A stretch of 64,000 nt of DNA from Citrus sinensis (Eukaryota; Streptophyta; Magnoliopsida; Sapindales; Rutaceae): NCBI RefSeq assembly GCF_022201045.2, contig NC_068562.1, positions 10,725,001-10,789,000 of the forward strand, written 5' to 3'. Below are positions 35,768 through 47,859 of this stretch, piece by piece. A model generated the notes under the pieces. That model did no database searches. It saw nothing but the letters and a program-made list of their open reading frames with translations, and was not told where the DNA came from. The stretch's first letter is position 1; each line of letters starts with the position of its first letter. The translations under genes were made by a program, and so were the position numbers.

Positions 35768-36753
35768 TGAGTTCAATTTCATTATTTTCATTTAATCATT
35801 TATTTATTTATTTATTTATGAGGCTTCTTAAGCTGAATAATTGAGTGAATTGCTTACGGTTTGCAGTGTGTATAAGATTTGATTGTGCTGGATGATAACA
35901 GCTTCTTGTTTTATAAATAAATACGGTTTCAGTGATAGTATTTTCGGCCATGTTATGTCGGGATTCTCAAACAGTGATAGTGATGATATTTTTTTTCTAG
36001 AATTTGGCTATGTTATATGTTGAAAAAGAAATTTGCATCTCTAAAATTTAGAATCAACAATGAGTTTGCCAGCAACAAATAATGGAATGAACTGGTAAGT
36101 AAATAGGCAGCGGAGGCTGATAATAATCACCTTTTTTTCAAGATGATAATAACCGATTGGACCATTTAGCTTGTCAATGTATCGCCATCTTACTTAAGCA
36201 AGACTGAATTATCATGAGTCCGTGATATTCATCAGGTCTCAATTCACAAGAAGATGATAAAGCTTGTAAGAACACAGAATGAAATCAAATCTACACAATT
36301 TTCATTTCATACACTAAGGTAAATTCTACTATATTTCACATGAAATATACATAAATAAAAAGAATAGCACTTTACCTACCTCGCACAACAATCTTGTTTA
36401 AATTATATTTTCCCTTTTGGCAGCAAGAATACAGTGACGCTATATCCATTGGGTGCATACATAAAAGTACTACACGATACCTTGATGTCAGTTCCATAAT
36501 CAAAGGGTGTGCAGTAAATTGAACAGCAAACCAGCTTCTTTCCTTTTCAAGACTGCTGGTTAAAGCGAGCTGAATAACTGTTCATCAGTGTTTCAAGCTC
36601 TTGGTGTTGGGACTACGATGTTCTCTGCTTTGCTTGGAATCCTACAATTTAGTTCAAGGGGCCAGCCACTGCCCAAGTGTACAAGTTTCACCACAACCCT
36701 GAAACTCTCATCCTGTATTTTTGTACAAGTTATAGAATGCTTAAAAAAAATCT
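35768..36753. other. Convergent 3' flanks (HNH-like gene and PPR gene)
   Basis: Contains the 3' UTRs: a (TTTA)n tract at 35799-35819 and AATAAA signals near 35914 (+) for the left gene. No other gene was seen. Confidence 0.5.
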
Positions 36754-39393
36754 TTAGCTCTCTGACCTGTCTAGTCTTCCCCAGTAACCCTCATCACCAC
36801 AAGAGCAGGTTCCATCCTTGAAGTGGTGAAAATGTTCAGTATCCCTAACAAAAATGTCTCTGCGTACAATCTTGGAGATGAACTTGACAGTGTTGTGACA
36901 ACTTTGGCATGTATAGAGATTCTTTGTAACCCAAATAGGCATCCCCGGGGCAGTATTTATGAGGCCAAATGCCACAGCCAACATCTCACTGTGACCACAA
37001 AAGATCTCAGCTTTTGAAGCTTCACTTTTGTCCATAGACACATATTCTGAACCAGCAAAACCAACTGCTTTCATTTTCTCATAAAATCCCTCCAAAACTG
37101 AATTTATTTCCTTTATTTGAGGGTGGAAATTGTCACCACTAAGGAAAGCATGAACTTCTCCTTTCACTTCCACCCAACTGCACCCAGGATCAATAGTCAA
37201 CCCTTTCTCTCTCATCAACCTTCTTACTTTTGCAACTTCATCCCATTTCCCACTTGCAGCATAGAGATTACACAAGAGAACGTAATACCCAACATGTCTC
37301 GTATCAGTTTCAAAAATATGCCCAGCCGCAAGTTCCCCAAGCTCAAGCCATCGATGAATCCTGCATGCATTTAGTAAGGCTCCCCATATGGCTGCATCTG
37401 GCTTCATTGGCATTTTCTGAATAAACCCATAAGCTTCCTCCAATTGCCCTGCACGGCCAAGTAAATCAACGATGCAAGCATAATGTCTCAGATTTGGGGT
37501 GACGGAGTATACTTGTTTCATGCTATTAAAAAGCTCTAAACCTTCAGTCACCATTCCAGATCTACTACAAGCACATAAAAGTGCAATAAATGTAACCTCA
37601 TCAGGATTTACCTTAGAATCTATCATTTTACGGAAGAACTCTTCGGCTAATGCCCCTTGTCCCCGCTCTGCATAACCTGTCAACAAAATATTCCAAGCAG
37701 AAACATCCCTTTCGTTCGAGTTAAATTGGTTCCAAGCAGGTTTCATCCTTCCACACCTTACATACATGTCTAGAAGTGCATTTGGTAGAAAACCATCGAA
37801 TGCTACCCCAATTCTTAATGCATGGGCATGAATCTCTTTGCCACACATTAAAGCTCCTATTCTAGCACATGCAGAGAGGATGGAGACTAAGGTAACAGAG
37901 TTTGGTTTCAAATTCAACATCATTTTCCGAAAGAAAATCAATGCTTCAAAGGACCGGTTATTGAGTCGAAGCCCAAGGATTATTGAAGTCCAAGATATCA
38001 CATTCTTGTCTGGAATTTGGTGGAACACTTCCAAGGCCTTATCAATGCATTTACACTTGGAATACATATCTATAAGTGTGTTTGCAATAATTATGTATGA
38101 TATTAACCCTGTCCTCATAGCGAGCTGATGAAGCTTAATACCCAGATCCAAGTTTCCTAAACAAGCACAGGCAGATAGAACACTAGCTATAGTAATTTCA
38201 TCAGGCATGCTACCCTCTGCCTCCATCATTTGATAAGTTTCCACAGCTTTATCAGGTAGCACACTACCTTCATAACATGATATCATTGTTGTCCATGATA
38301 CTACATCCTTAGATTCCATTCGACTAAAAACTTTTTCTCCTTCCTCCCTGTTCCCAAAACTCAAATACATTTTAATCAATGGATTACACACCGAAACGTC
38401 ATCAGAAAACCCCATTTTGATTACATATCCATGCACCTCCCTCCCTAACTTCTCATCACCGAGAAGCTCAGATGCAGAAATCACGCTACTCAGGGTCATG
38501 AAATCCGGATCAACCAAAACTTCCCTCATCATAATAAACAACATCAACCCTTTCATATATTCTCCATTCTCAAAATACCCTGAAATCATTGCATTCCAAG
38601 ATATCCTATCTCTCTTAGGCATTCCATCAAAGACCAACCTTGCCCTCACCAAATCACCACACTTCACATACATGGTTATCAAAGCATTAACAACATCGAC
38701 ATCAGCCTCATACCCAAACCTAATCACATGAACATGAACTTCTTTTCCTCTCTTTAAGTCCGGCACACCGCCACAAGTCCGCAAAACACATGGAAAAGTA
38801 TACACGTCAGGTTTAACACCACCAACCCAAAACATCCTCTGATACAAAGACAACGCCTCATCAAAAAACCCCGCTTTCGCATACCCACCAATCAACACAT
38901 TCCAAGAAAACAAATCTCTATCACACATTTTACCAAACACATACCACGCATGACCCAAATCACCAAACTTCACAAACATACTTAAAAATGCATTTCCGAG
39001 CCTAACACTCAAATGGCTCATTGTTTTTGACACAACAGAATGCAAATATAACCCCTCATCATAACCTCTCTTCCACTCACATAACCTAACCAGATTAACT
39101 AAAGCATCTTCATCCACACAAATGTTCAGTTCTTGCATTGAGTCTAAATACTTTAAAGCTTGTTCTAAGGACCCATTGAGGCAAAGTTCATTTAAACGTG
39201 AGTTTGGGTTTTTAGTTGCGATTGAACTGGTGTTTTGGGTGTTGAGTACTTGGACACTTTGAGCATTTTTTGAGGAGAAATGGCGAGTTTTGGGTTTAAA
39301 ATAGAAGGAGGTTTCGGGTATTCGTGTTTTAGGGTTTCGAAGGTTTTGGCGAAGAGGGGTTTGTGAGGTTTTAGCACAGAAAGCCATTGTCAT
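36754..39393 (-). CDS. ECB2: PLS-class PPR protein with DYW-type domain (chloroplast RNA editing factor)
   Basis: Intronless 879-aa frame. Residues 1 to about 60 are Ser/Thr/Lys-rich and suit a plastid transit peptide. About fifteen P/L/S pentatricopeptide repeats follow (recurring DVVSWTTMI, LIDMYSKC, DVYTFPCVLRTCGG). Then come E/E+ motifs (GCSWVEVKGEVHAFL) and a DYW-type deaminase domain with the zinc-binding HSE of CGHSE and the CQSCH motif, ending HFHHFKDGTCSCGD. It matches Arabidopsis ECB2/VAC1 (At1g15510) closely throughout, e.g. LRLNNRSFEALIF. ECB2 specifies C-to-U editing of accD and ndhF transcripts and is needed for early chloroplast biogenesis. After CSCGD the protein has EGYWG and seven more residues instead of the canonical terminal DYW. 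Confidence 0.93.
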   Translation of the reverse strand: MTMAFCAKTSQTPLRQNLRNPKTRIPETSFYFKPKTRHFSSKNAQSVQVLNTQNTSSIATKNPNSRLNELCLNGSLEQALKYLDSMQELNICVDEDALVNLVRLCEWKRGYDEGLYLHSVVSKTMSHLSVRLGNAFLSMFVKFGDLGHAWYVFGKMCDRDLFSWNVLIGGYAKAGFFDEALSLYQRMFWVGGVKPDVYTFPCVLRTCGGVPDLKRGKEVHVHVIRFGYEADVDVVNALITMYVKCGDLVRARLVFDGMPKRDRISWNAMISGYFENGEYMKGLMLFIMMREVLVDPDFMTLSSVISASELLGDEKLGREVHGYVIKMGFSDDVSVCNPLIKMYLSFGNREEGEKVFSRMESKDVVSWTTMISCYEGSVLPDKAVETYQMMEAEGSMPDEITIASVLSACACLGNLDLGIKLHQLAMRTGLISYIIIANTLIDMYSKCKCIDKALEVFHQIPDKNVISWTSIILGLRLNNRSFEALIFFRKMMLNLKPNSVTLVSILSACARIGALMCGKEIHAHALRIGVAFDGFLPNALLDMYVRCGRMKPAWNQFNSNERDVSAWNILLTGYAERGQGALAEEFFRKMIDSKVNPDEVTFIALLCACSRSGMVTEGLELFNSMKQVYSVTPNLRHYACIVDLLGRAGQLEEAYGFIQKMPMKPDAAIWGALLNACRIHRWLELGELAAGHIFETDTRHVGYYVLLCNLYAASGKWDEVAKVRRLMREKGLTIDPGCSWVEVKGEVHAFLSGDNFHPQIKEINSVLEGFYEKMKAVGFAGSEYVSMDKSEASKAEIFCGHSEMLAVAFGLINTAPGMPIWVTKNLYTCQSCHNTVKFISKIVRRDIFVRDTEHFHHFKDGTCSCGDEGYWGRLDRSES

Positions 39394-39560
39394 TGAAGAT
39401 AGAGAGCATAGTTGGGTTTTTGTCTGGGGTTTAAGAGTCAGAAGATAAGTTCGAAAATACTTGCAGTGGTTTACTATTAAAAGATAACGATGATTTTAGC
39501 TTTTGTCTTATTCTGCTTTTGCTTCCGTCATGCTTAGTACTTATTATTTTTTATGCGGAG

Positions 39561-40925
39561 TGTTTCATCCGAATTTTCATCTTCTTCGAACTATTAAGTG
39601 GTTGTTTTAACTGAATTTAGATAAAATTCGATTAAAATAATTAAATTTATATTTTAAGGGGAGATTAGACTAAGTTTGAGTTTAAATGTATTTTTTTTAT
39701 ATTTAGGATAAGAGGTATAGCTGCGCTGGGAGGTATGATGCAATGATTTGAGAGGTAAGTTGAGGTGAATTGGAAGGTAAACTATAGTGTTCTGAGTTTG
39801 GAATATTATAGCGAACTTGTGGGAGTTAATTTAGAGAATTGACATAGGGAGCTCAAGAGAGCTTCAAGGATAGTTCTAACGAACTTATCTGGTTAACTCC
39901 GTAGAGCTTGTAGGACAACTCATGTGAACTCGCATATAAAACATGTCATAGGCATCAAAACCATCATATTAAGTAGAAAATAAGTATGAACAATAAAGAA
40001 CACATAAGATTTTATGTGGTTCGATCCTTTAACCTGCATTCACGAAATATCTCATCTCCAATTCATTATATAAATAAAGTATTACATGATTTGCTCTACA
40101 ATATCAACAAAACCTTACTAAATGTTGTTTATGGTGGATAATAACATGAGGGAGATGTGGGTCTTATGGAGATTAGAGAGTTTGGATAAGAGAAAAGCAT
40201 CTTTGAGAGATGAGATGGTCAAAATCTTTCATGAAGGTATAAATATAAAAGAAGAAACATAAAAAAATGGAGAAAGAATAAGATAAAGCAACCTCTCAAG
40301 AAATTAGATATAGGAAAATCCCTTAAGTGTGGATAGAGCAAAAGGGGAGAGAGAGAGAATTCCACAAGATTAAACATGTGGAGCTTATATAGGAGCATTC
40401 TTGAGTGTATTTTGGTTTTGTTAGACACATAGTGTTCATTTAATGATTGTCCTCCTGTAAGTGAGTATATTTGAGTAATTTACCTTGTGGTCCCTTGTGG
40501 TAACTGAGCTTGAGAGGTAAGGAAACGTCCGGTCATTTTTTTACCTTAACAGCTGAACACATGGCAGCCTCCCAACTTGTCGTCCTGTTGCTTTTGTAGT
40601 GGTATCAAAATGACAGCTAACGTTGTCTTTTCTCATTACTTGGCCAAAGAATCTCCATTTTCATTGGCTTCTTATCTTTTTGTTCTCTCTCATAATGGTG
40701 TGTAATGTTCACATGCTGACCCTAACCAAAATCTAACTTCCGATGATACCCTATTAATATCGTGTATTTTACTAAAACTATTATTTTCTTCAAAGAGCTT
40801 ATCTCTTATCTCTCTTTGAGCTAATCCTAACATGCAATCAAACAAATTGACTTCCTTGGTTGAATTTTCTTGCCACGTTTCATTAAGCAATTGGCCTATG
40901 TGAGCACCCAAATTTCCCCCAAACA
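39561..40925 (-). repeat. LTR, left copy
   Basis: Direct repeat of 42371-43789. Shared blocks include ATTAAGTGGTTGTT, TTGCTCTACAATATCAA, AACATGTGGAGCTTATATA, TTGACTTCCYTGGTTGA and CCCCAAACA. CATGTGGAGCTTATATA, near 40375, lies in a likely core promoter region. Confidence 0.8.
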
Positions 40926-42370
40926 AGATTCCTCTAGTTTTTTATGTTGAAAGAATTGAGATACAAAATACTCACAGAGAACTAATTTGTATGAGGGACA
41001 CATGACATTCGCTGCTGATTAACTCTTTTGATCACTAGTGAACTTTTAAGTTATTCTAGAGTGTGCTGCTAGCTTTCTCACAGGTCTAATGATCTTCAAC
41101 AGGGCTACATATAGCTCTGGCTACTAGTAGTTGAGCTATAGTTAGCTAGCTTTGGCAATTTTGATACTTGAGCTATACTCAACTTTGGCGACTGACAGCT
41201 GAGCTACACTTAGCTAGCTATGGCGATTCCAATACTTGAGTTATACTCAGCTCCAGTGATTTCAATTATGAACCATCTATAGCTTTTTTATCATGGCGAT
41301 AAAACATGATGATAACTCCTAATGATATACATAAATTTTAGGGGAAAGGAGATCTCAATCCCCCATAGGTAACCTTACTAAAGTACCTCTATATTGACAA
41401 TTTGTTCATATTCAAAACTCTTGAATAATTATCAATATAAGTCAACTAAAACAAGAATAGCTCAACATATCTAGAGCTATACTCTAAAAGTTAAACATTC
41501 TGAGTCATAAGGGGAGAAAAATTATAATCCATAAATTTAAAAAAATGATAATAAATCATTCATTCACAACACATAACAATAAAGATAAGTCATTCATCCA
41601 ATAATTTAGATAAATAAACATATTTAAAAAAGCTTATTCAATCACATCTCATAATGCATAGCAAGAGTAAATTATTCAATCACATCCATAGAGAAACAAT
41701 TAAGAAGATTAGTCATCCTCTCAAGTAGCACTCATTTATGAGATCTGCCTAGGTAAAAATAGATCAAATCATAATCATTATATGACTAGCACGCGTTATT
41801 CTAAAAAGAGATTTTAAAATTTCTTTTGTTATTATATAGACATCAAGGAGTTTTAAAAATAAATAAAGTCACGGTGAACAAATAAAGTTCCTATTGGACC
41901 TGACACAAATATATTTGAGCAAATATATAGTAGAAAATTCAAATATGGAAATAAAAAGGGAAGAGTCAAGAGCATAATATTGAATAGTTGTCCTGAGTGT
42001 TGGAGCATTCAAGAGGTGTTTGACTCTACTTTGGTGCTTAAAGAAGAGTTGAGATAATCTTCAAAATTATTGCACTGTTTTTTTATTTATGAGAAATCCT
42101 TAATGGCATTCTTTGAGGAATCCTCTGTAAAGTTTTCCTGAGGTATCATCCTTGGCATTTTTCTTGAGCATTTCCAGAGGAGTCATCCATAGTGTTTTCC
42201 TACTCTTTGGTTTTTTTTAAGGGATCCTTGATAGAATTTCTTATGGAGCTTCTCGTTTTGGTGATTTAAATCTAAGGGTATATCTACTGACCTTTATTTA
42301 AATATTACCCAATATAAACTAGACATCGCTACGAAAGCTTTTTGTAGCGTTCCCCACAGATGTCGCTAAT

Positions 42371-43789
42371 TGTTTTAGCTAAATTTTATCTAGGATTTGA
42401 TTCGAATCATTAAGTGGTTGTTCTTACTAGATCCAGGTCAAATGTGATTAAAGTAGATAAAATTTATATTTTAGGGGAAGATTAGGCTAGGTTTGGGTTT
42501 ATGTGTATTTTCTTATATTTGGGGTAAGAGGTATAACTAAGATGATTTGAGAGGTGAGCTGCAGTAACTTGGGGGGTAAGCTAAGGTGATTTGAGATGTG
42601 AGCTATAGTGTTCTGAGTTGCAAATATTATGATGAGCAGGTGGGACTCATAGGAGTTAATTTAGAAAGTTGACACAGAGAGCTCTATTGAGCTTCGAGGA
42701 TAGCTCTAAAGAGCTTATCCGGTTAACTTCATAGAGTTTATAGGATAACTCATATGAACCCATATATAAAATACAATCTAGGCATTAAAACCATCATAAT
42801 AAGTAGAAAACAAGCATAAACAATAAATAACATGTAAGATTTTGCATGGTTCGGCCCTTTGACCTACATTCACAAGAGTAACTCACCTCCAACCCATTAT
42901 ATATATAAAGTATTACATTATTTGCTCTACAATATCAATAAAACCTTATTAAAGGTTGTTTATGCTAGGTAATAACATAAAGAATATGTAGTTCTTATGG
43001 AGATTAGAAAGTTTAAATAAGGGAATAGCTTTTTCAAGAGATGAGGTGCCAAAATCTTCCATGGAGGTATAAAAATAAATGAAGAAACATAAAAAAAAAA
43101 AATGGAGGAAGACGAAGATGAAGCAATCTCTCAAGAAATCATATCTGAAAAAATACCTAACCATTGGATAGAGCAAAAGGACAGAGAGAGAGAGAGAGAG
43201 AGAGCCAGTCGAGATTGAACATGTGGAGCTTATATAAGAGTGTTCCTAAGTGTATTTTGATATTTTTGGACACCTGACATTCATTTAAATTTAATGGTTG
43301 TCCTCCCTTATATGAGGATATTTGAGTAATTTGTCTTGTGGTCCTTTGATGGTGACACCCATGAGCTTGGAAGGTAAGGAAACTTCTAATCACATTTTTG
43401 CCTCCATACCTAGAGATATAGCAGCCTTCCAACCCTGTAGCCCTATTGCTTTTTTGGTGGTATTAAAAAGATATCTGACATGGTCTTTTCTCATTGCTTC
43501 GGTAAAGAATCTCCATTCTTATTGGCTCCTCATTTTTAGCCAAAAAAATATATTTATGTTTTCTCTCATGACGGTATGCATTGTAGACAACAAAATCTAG
43601 CCTATGATAATACCCTTTAATATAGTTTATTTTATCGAAACTGCCCCTTTCTTCAAGGAGCTTATCTCTTATCTCTCTATGAGTTATTCTAACACCCAGT
43701 CAAATAAATTGACTTCCCTTGGTTGACTTTTCCTACTACCTGTCACTTAGCGATTGGCCCATGTTAGCACCCAAATTTTCCCCCAAACA
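42371..43789 (-). repeat. LTR, right copy
   Basis: Partner of 39561-40925, with a (GA)n microsatellite at about 43183-43203 that is longer than in the left copy. Confidence 0.8.
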
Positions 43790-43993
43790 CTAACATTTAT
43801 CATTTAATTATCTTTTACTCTTTATATTTCATTTGCATCTCTTTTGAATTCGTTATTATGCTTTAAAAGCATGACCAAGTTTGTTCTTATAATTTAGTTT
43901 ATTATATGTAATCAATCGTTCAATTCAATCCTATCTAAGCATTATGGAAAAAAATCTAGGGATAAAAGGTTAGCTTTCAGAGGAGTCTACATT

Positions 43994-44386
43994 TAGGGTT
44001 GGCAAAACCATACCTGTATCTAGAGCTGGCAAAATTTGACACGACCCGATTACCCGACACGAACACGACATAAATAAATGGGTATGGGTTGTCAAATTTA
44101 ACACGATTATTAAATGGGTCGGGTCCGGGTCAACACGATTTTTTTCCGTGTCGGGTTTGGGTTAAAATTCTTGACCCATTTACCCGATCAATGACCCGAT
44201 TATATTTTCTATTTTAAAATAATTTACATATTCTTATAATTAAAACTCAAATATTAGAGATGATTTTCTTTTTTTTTATTCTTTAAAAGGGTGAATATAA
44301 ACACAATGTTTTATTTATAAAATTTTACATACATTTAGAGCTTCAATAGTGTAAATGTGTAAAAATTGATAGACATGTATATTTTA

Positions 44387-44428
<42 letters not shown>

Positions 44429-45159
44429 CTCAATAGTGTACATGTGTAATATATTGGTAGATATGTATATTTTATAATATCGATAAATTATGTATGTATG
44501 TATGTATGTACATACGTATGTATGATAGTGTGTAAATATTTGATGTAACTTTTGTTTAATATATAGATATTAAACGGGTTATTGGGTAACCCGATTATTT
44601 TTCCGTGTCGGGTTTGGGTCTCAATATTTTGACACGATTATTAAATGGGTCGGGTTTGGGTCGACCTAAATTTGACACGACACGAAGCTGACACGACACG
44701 AACACGACCCGATGACCCGTTTTGCCAGCTCTACCTGTATCTGGGTAAAGCAATACCTAGACCCTGCTCGGATGTATTTTTTAGACACCCGGATCAGGCT
44801 CAAAAGGCCTGGCACCGAACTATATTTTTTAATCTGAATTTTATACCCATATTTTATATTTTATAACATTATATACATATACTTTTTTAATTTTTTGTAA
44901 TTTTATATTTTTTAAATTTAATTCAATGAAATTAGACATGAAGATATGAACTTTACATGTTTAAAACTTTACATATATGTAATAGATAGGTCAATAAATA
45001 TAATTATTTAAAATAATATATATTTTATAATATTTTTCTATAAAATTCGAGTTGCCGAGTCCTGAGATTATCAAATGATGCCTAGAGCCGACCCGACTTC
45101 ATCCCACATCGTTCGGGTCCGATTCAAGTCCAGACCGGACGGTATTTTTGACATCCCTA
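43994..45159. mobile_element. hAT-like element (outer), 8-bp TSD with one mismatch
   Basis: Begins TAGGGTTGGCAAAAC and ends TTTTTGACATCCCTA; flanked by TCTACATT (43986-43993) and CCTACATT (45160-45167), 7 of 8 identical. Without the inner insertion it was about 445 bp, so it is a small non-autonomous element. It is interrupted at position 28 by a second hAT element. Confidence 0.75.
44021..44733. mobile_element. hAT-like element (inner), perfect 8-bp TSD
   Basis: Begins TAGAGCTGGCAAAA and ends TTTTGCCAGCTCTA (perfect 14-bp inverted terminus), flanked by the exact duplication CCTGTATC at 44013-44020 and 44734-44741. It is 713 bp long. Subterminal GGGTCGGGT/ACACGA motifs repeat at both ends, and the centre holds (TA)n and (GTAT)n microsatellites (about 44393-44524). 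No coding capacity. Confidence 0.93.
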
Positions 45160-45768
45160 CCTACATTGATGAGAAGGTTTGGCACCTCTATATATTTTTC
45201 TCTTCGCCATTTGAGATTGTATTATGTTCTGAGGGTTAAGTTGCTTGCTCATTAATTTAGTACGTGTGTTAGGTTGGAGTGGCAATTCTATATTGACCAT
45301 CGTGTGTTGGGTTCTATAGAAAACGTTGTCGGTTCCTGTAAGTATATTCACGAGGAAAGATTTTTCATTCCAAAGCTTCAGGTTCTTTGATTGCACTCTT
45401 TTTACATAGAATTGATCTTAGACTTCTTTAGTGGATTTCTGTTTCCAAAATATGGCACATATTATGAGAGAATCTTATTCAAGCCCAAGCATTATTTCAA
45501 AATTACAACACAAGAACAAACATAAAATAAAACAGACAATATTATTACAAAATATAAAAAAAAAAATGGTAGCCAAATATTTCAATCTCCTTCCTTCACA
45601 CATTCAAGGGACAAATATTCAATGCTCAGATGAATTTGTGTCGAGTATTGAAACACAGTCAGGATTTAAGCTCTAGACTTCCATATCCTGATGAGCGCTT
45701 GAAATCCTAACCGTTGACTTATTGTTCAACACAAACTGACCTGATCGACACCGAATGCTAAACACATT
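45160..45768. other. Intergenic, 3' flank of the NPH3-domain gene
   Basis: No gene was recognised; the right part is presumably 3' UTR. Confidence 0.45.
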
Positions 45769-47795
45769 CTAAGAGTCCAAAGATTTTCTCCATTGCCTGT
45801 GTTTGGGCGTATTACTATTCTTGCCTCGAACCAGCTTAGTTTTCAAATCAATCGGCGTTTGTCTCCCAAATGCAGCCTCTCCTTCTCTATCGCCTTCCAC
45901 AATCCTGTCCACAACACTAATTGAACCACTCTTGATCGAAGGAATTATCCCCAGCTTCTTCCATCTAAAGAACGTCCCTTTCTTTTTCTCCACCAACTTC
46001 TCAATTTGTACCTGCATGGCGTTGCATTGGCTTTGAAGCCTAAGCACTTCTTCTCTCAGCTTCCTTATCTCCATTTGTTGAGCACCCACTTCCCGTTTTG
46101 ACAAGCAACGAGCCGCCGAGGGATCAAAGCCTATGTTAGGGCTTCTGATGCCGCTGAACGAGCCACTCCAGTCGAGCTGTTTGTTCAGCTTGGCTTGTTC
46201 GGAGAAGAGCACCTGAATCACAGCTCTAACGGGTAAACGGTCGTTTTGTGCAGCATGCAGTGATGCTTCTGGCGAGAGCTTTCGGCTATCGATTAATCTG
46301 CAAAGACTCTTTCTCTCTTGCTTTGTTACCTCGGGATGTGCCTGCAGTACCATAAATGTGACATTTTTACAAATAAACTGATTGTTCAAGACATCGGTAA
46401 ATTGAAACTGGTTAATCTATCTAATTGTTCGATACATATAATCAAATCCAATTACTACAGCTGAACAAGCTATTAGTTAGGAAAGTTGTTCTTATATATG
46501 GACCCAGAAGCCCATGTGACATTGTGACATTGTGGCATTGTTAAATGTTCCAAGATCTTGAATTCTAGAAAAAGGGTAAAAAGGTAATCTTGACAAGTGT
46601 ACAGCGTACGACGTACGTATTGTTTAAGACTACTTTTAGTAACATGCTAGTTGGCGAGGTTTAGGACTTTACGTTGGTGTACAGAACCTGGAGAGGGTAA
46701 AAGTAACACTTACCTTTCAAATGCTATATAGCTGACAACAGAAAAGCCATTTATTATTATTTCAGGAAAACTTCCTGTTTCTCAGTTCTCACACAAGATA
46801 AAGGGCATTCATGTCAATTTACAGTCTGTGTGCAGTATGCCAATATCCTCTATGGCCAACACTTAAGTCTTCGGATGAAGAATCTTATGCTGACGACATT
46901 ACAGTACAACGAGACCCATTACACCTTTTTTTTCGTTCCATTTCATGCATATTCTTCAATTCTGTTTCTAATTACTTTCCTTGTTTGCCAATTTCTATGC
47001 TAATCAAGAGTTTAATTTCATAAACAGAACCATTAACAACTAATTGTATGTAAATTAACTTACTTTGAGATAAGTGTCAATGGCACGGTACAATCCATCA
47101 TCAGTGGCGCGAGCATGGCTAGGGAGAGCACCAGCAAGAGCAACAAACTCCGACAAGCTCAAATTAGAATCCATGGCAGCTTCAGCTAAGTAACAATCAA
47201 CAAGCTTAGCAACCTTAACCAAAGCAGCACCACTCTTAGCACCTTCAATATCCAAGTGAACAAACTTCTTCACAAGCCTAGACACAAGCTCAACATCAAG
47301 CAACGTGCCACAAGTGTGACTAAACGAAGGTATCATCAACTCTTTCAGCGAAGCTTGGTCCAATTGCCATGAAATCCTCTTCTCAAGCTCCTCTCTGTAT
47401 GCTGGCTCTACGTTGACCATGTTGGCGGTGCGAAGCAGACGCAAGAAGAAGTTGCATGGGAGTGAATCTTTCTCCGGCGGCAAGATTCCCACTAGGGTTT
47501 CTACAAAGAAACGTTTTTTCATCCAGGAAGCCGTGACACTCTCCGGGGATTCTTCGAAGTTTGTTAAGCCCTTGTTGGCGTCTTCATAGGCTAAGTCCGG
47601 TAACCATTTTGATGCATAGTGAGCTATGATTGAGCCAATTAGGTCTGGCCGGACGCCTTTGGCCTTGATGCCGGATATGGTCTTGACAAAGTAGTCCATG
47701 TCGAGAATGCAGGCGTCATCGAACCAACATTCTGCTGAGAATTGGGTTGGTTTTCCCGGGAAAGTGACAGAATCCGGCGAGGATAGTTTCTTCAT
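45769..47795 (-). CDS. NPH3-domain protein lacking the BTB/POZ domain
   Basis: Two exons, 47064-47795 and 45769-46341, join in frame to 434 aa. The NPH3 domain fills residues about 20-330: WFDDACILDMDYFVKTISGIKAKG, PPEKDSLPCNFFLRLLR, ASLKELMIPSFSHTCGTLLDV, then the conserved DGLYRAIDTYLKAHP across the intron and RLPVRAVIQVLFSEQ. A short coiled coil (MEIRKLREEVLRLQ) and a basic tail (FFRWKKLG) follow. Typical family members (NPH3, RPT2, NPY) start with a BTB domain that links them to CUL3 and act with phototropins or PIN-dependent auxin signalling. Here no BTB exon is seen upstream and a TATA box lies 56 bp before the ATG. Arabidopsis At1g52770 is, to my recollection, a similarly short member next to CSE, and would be the orthologue. 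Confidence 0.9.
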
Positions 47796-47850
47796 TTTTT
47801 CTAGTAGTGTAGGCGTGAATTTAGTATTTTGTAGACCGAAGGATATTGCC

Positions 47851-47859
47851 TTTTATATA
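47851..47859 (-). promoter_or_regulatory. TATA box of the NPH3-domain gene
   Basis: TATATAAAA on the minus strand about 56 bp upstream of the ATG. Such a close TATA leaves room only for a short leader and argues that no upstream coding exon exists. Confidence 0.6.

Larger units (their letters stand above)
39561..43789 (-). mobile_element. Non-autonomous LTR retrotransposon (LARD-like), minus orientation
   Basis: Two ~1.4-kb direct repeats (39561-40925 and 42371-43789) flank a ~1.45-kb core with no coding capacity. Both start TGTTT and end AAACA. Orientation is inferred as minus: directly inside the right repeat the minus strand reads ATTAGCGACATCTGTGGGGA, resembling a decayed primer-binding site, and next to the left repeat it reads CTAGAGGAATC, a purine-rich tract. 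No matching 5-bp target duplication was found (CGGAG versus CTAAC). The LTRs differ by many substitutions and indels, so the insertion is old. Confidence 0.7.

Noticed and set aside
40219..40428. Short Phe/Leu-rich frames inside the LTRs (also 42949-43176)
   Set aside because: They recur because the LTRs are repeats; there is no gag, protease or polymerase motif.
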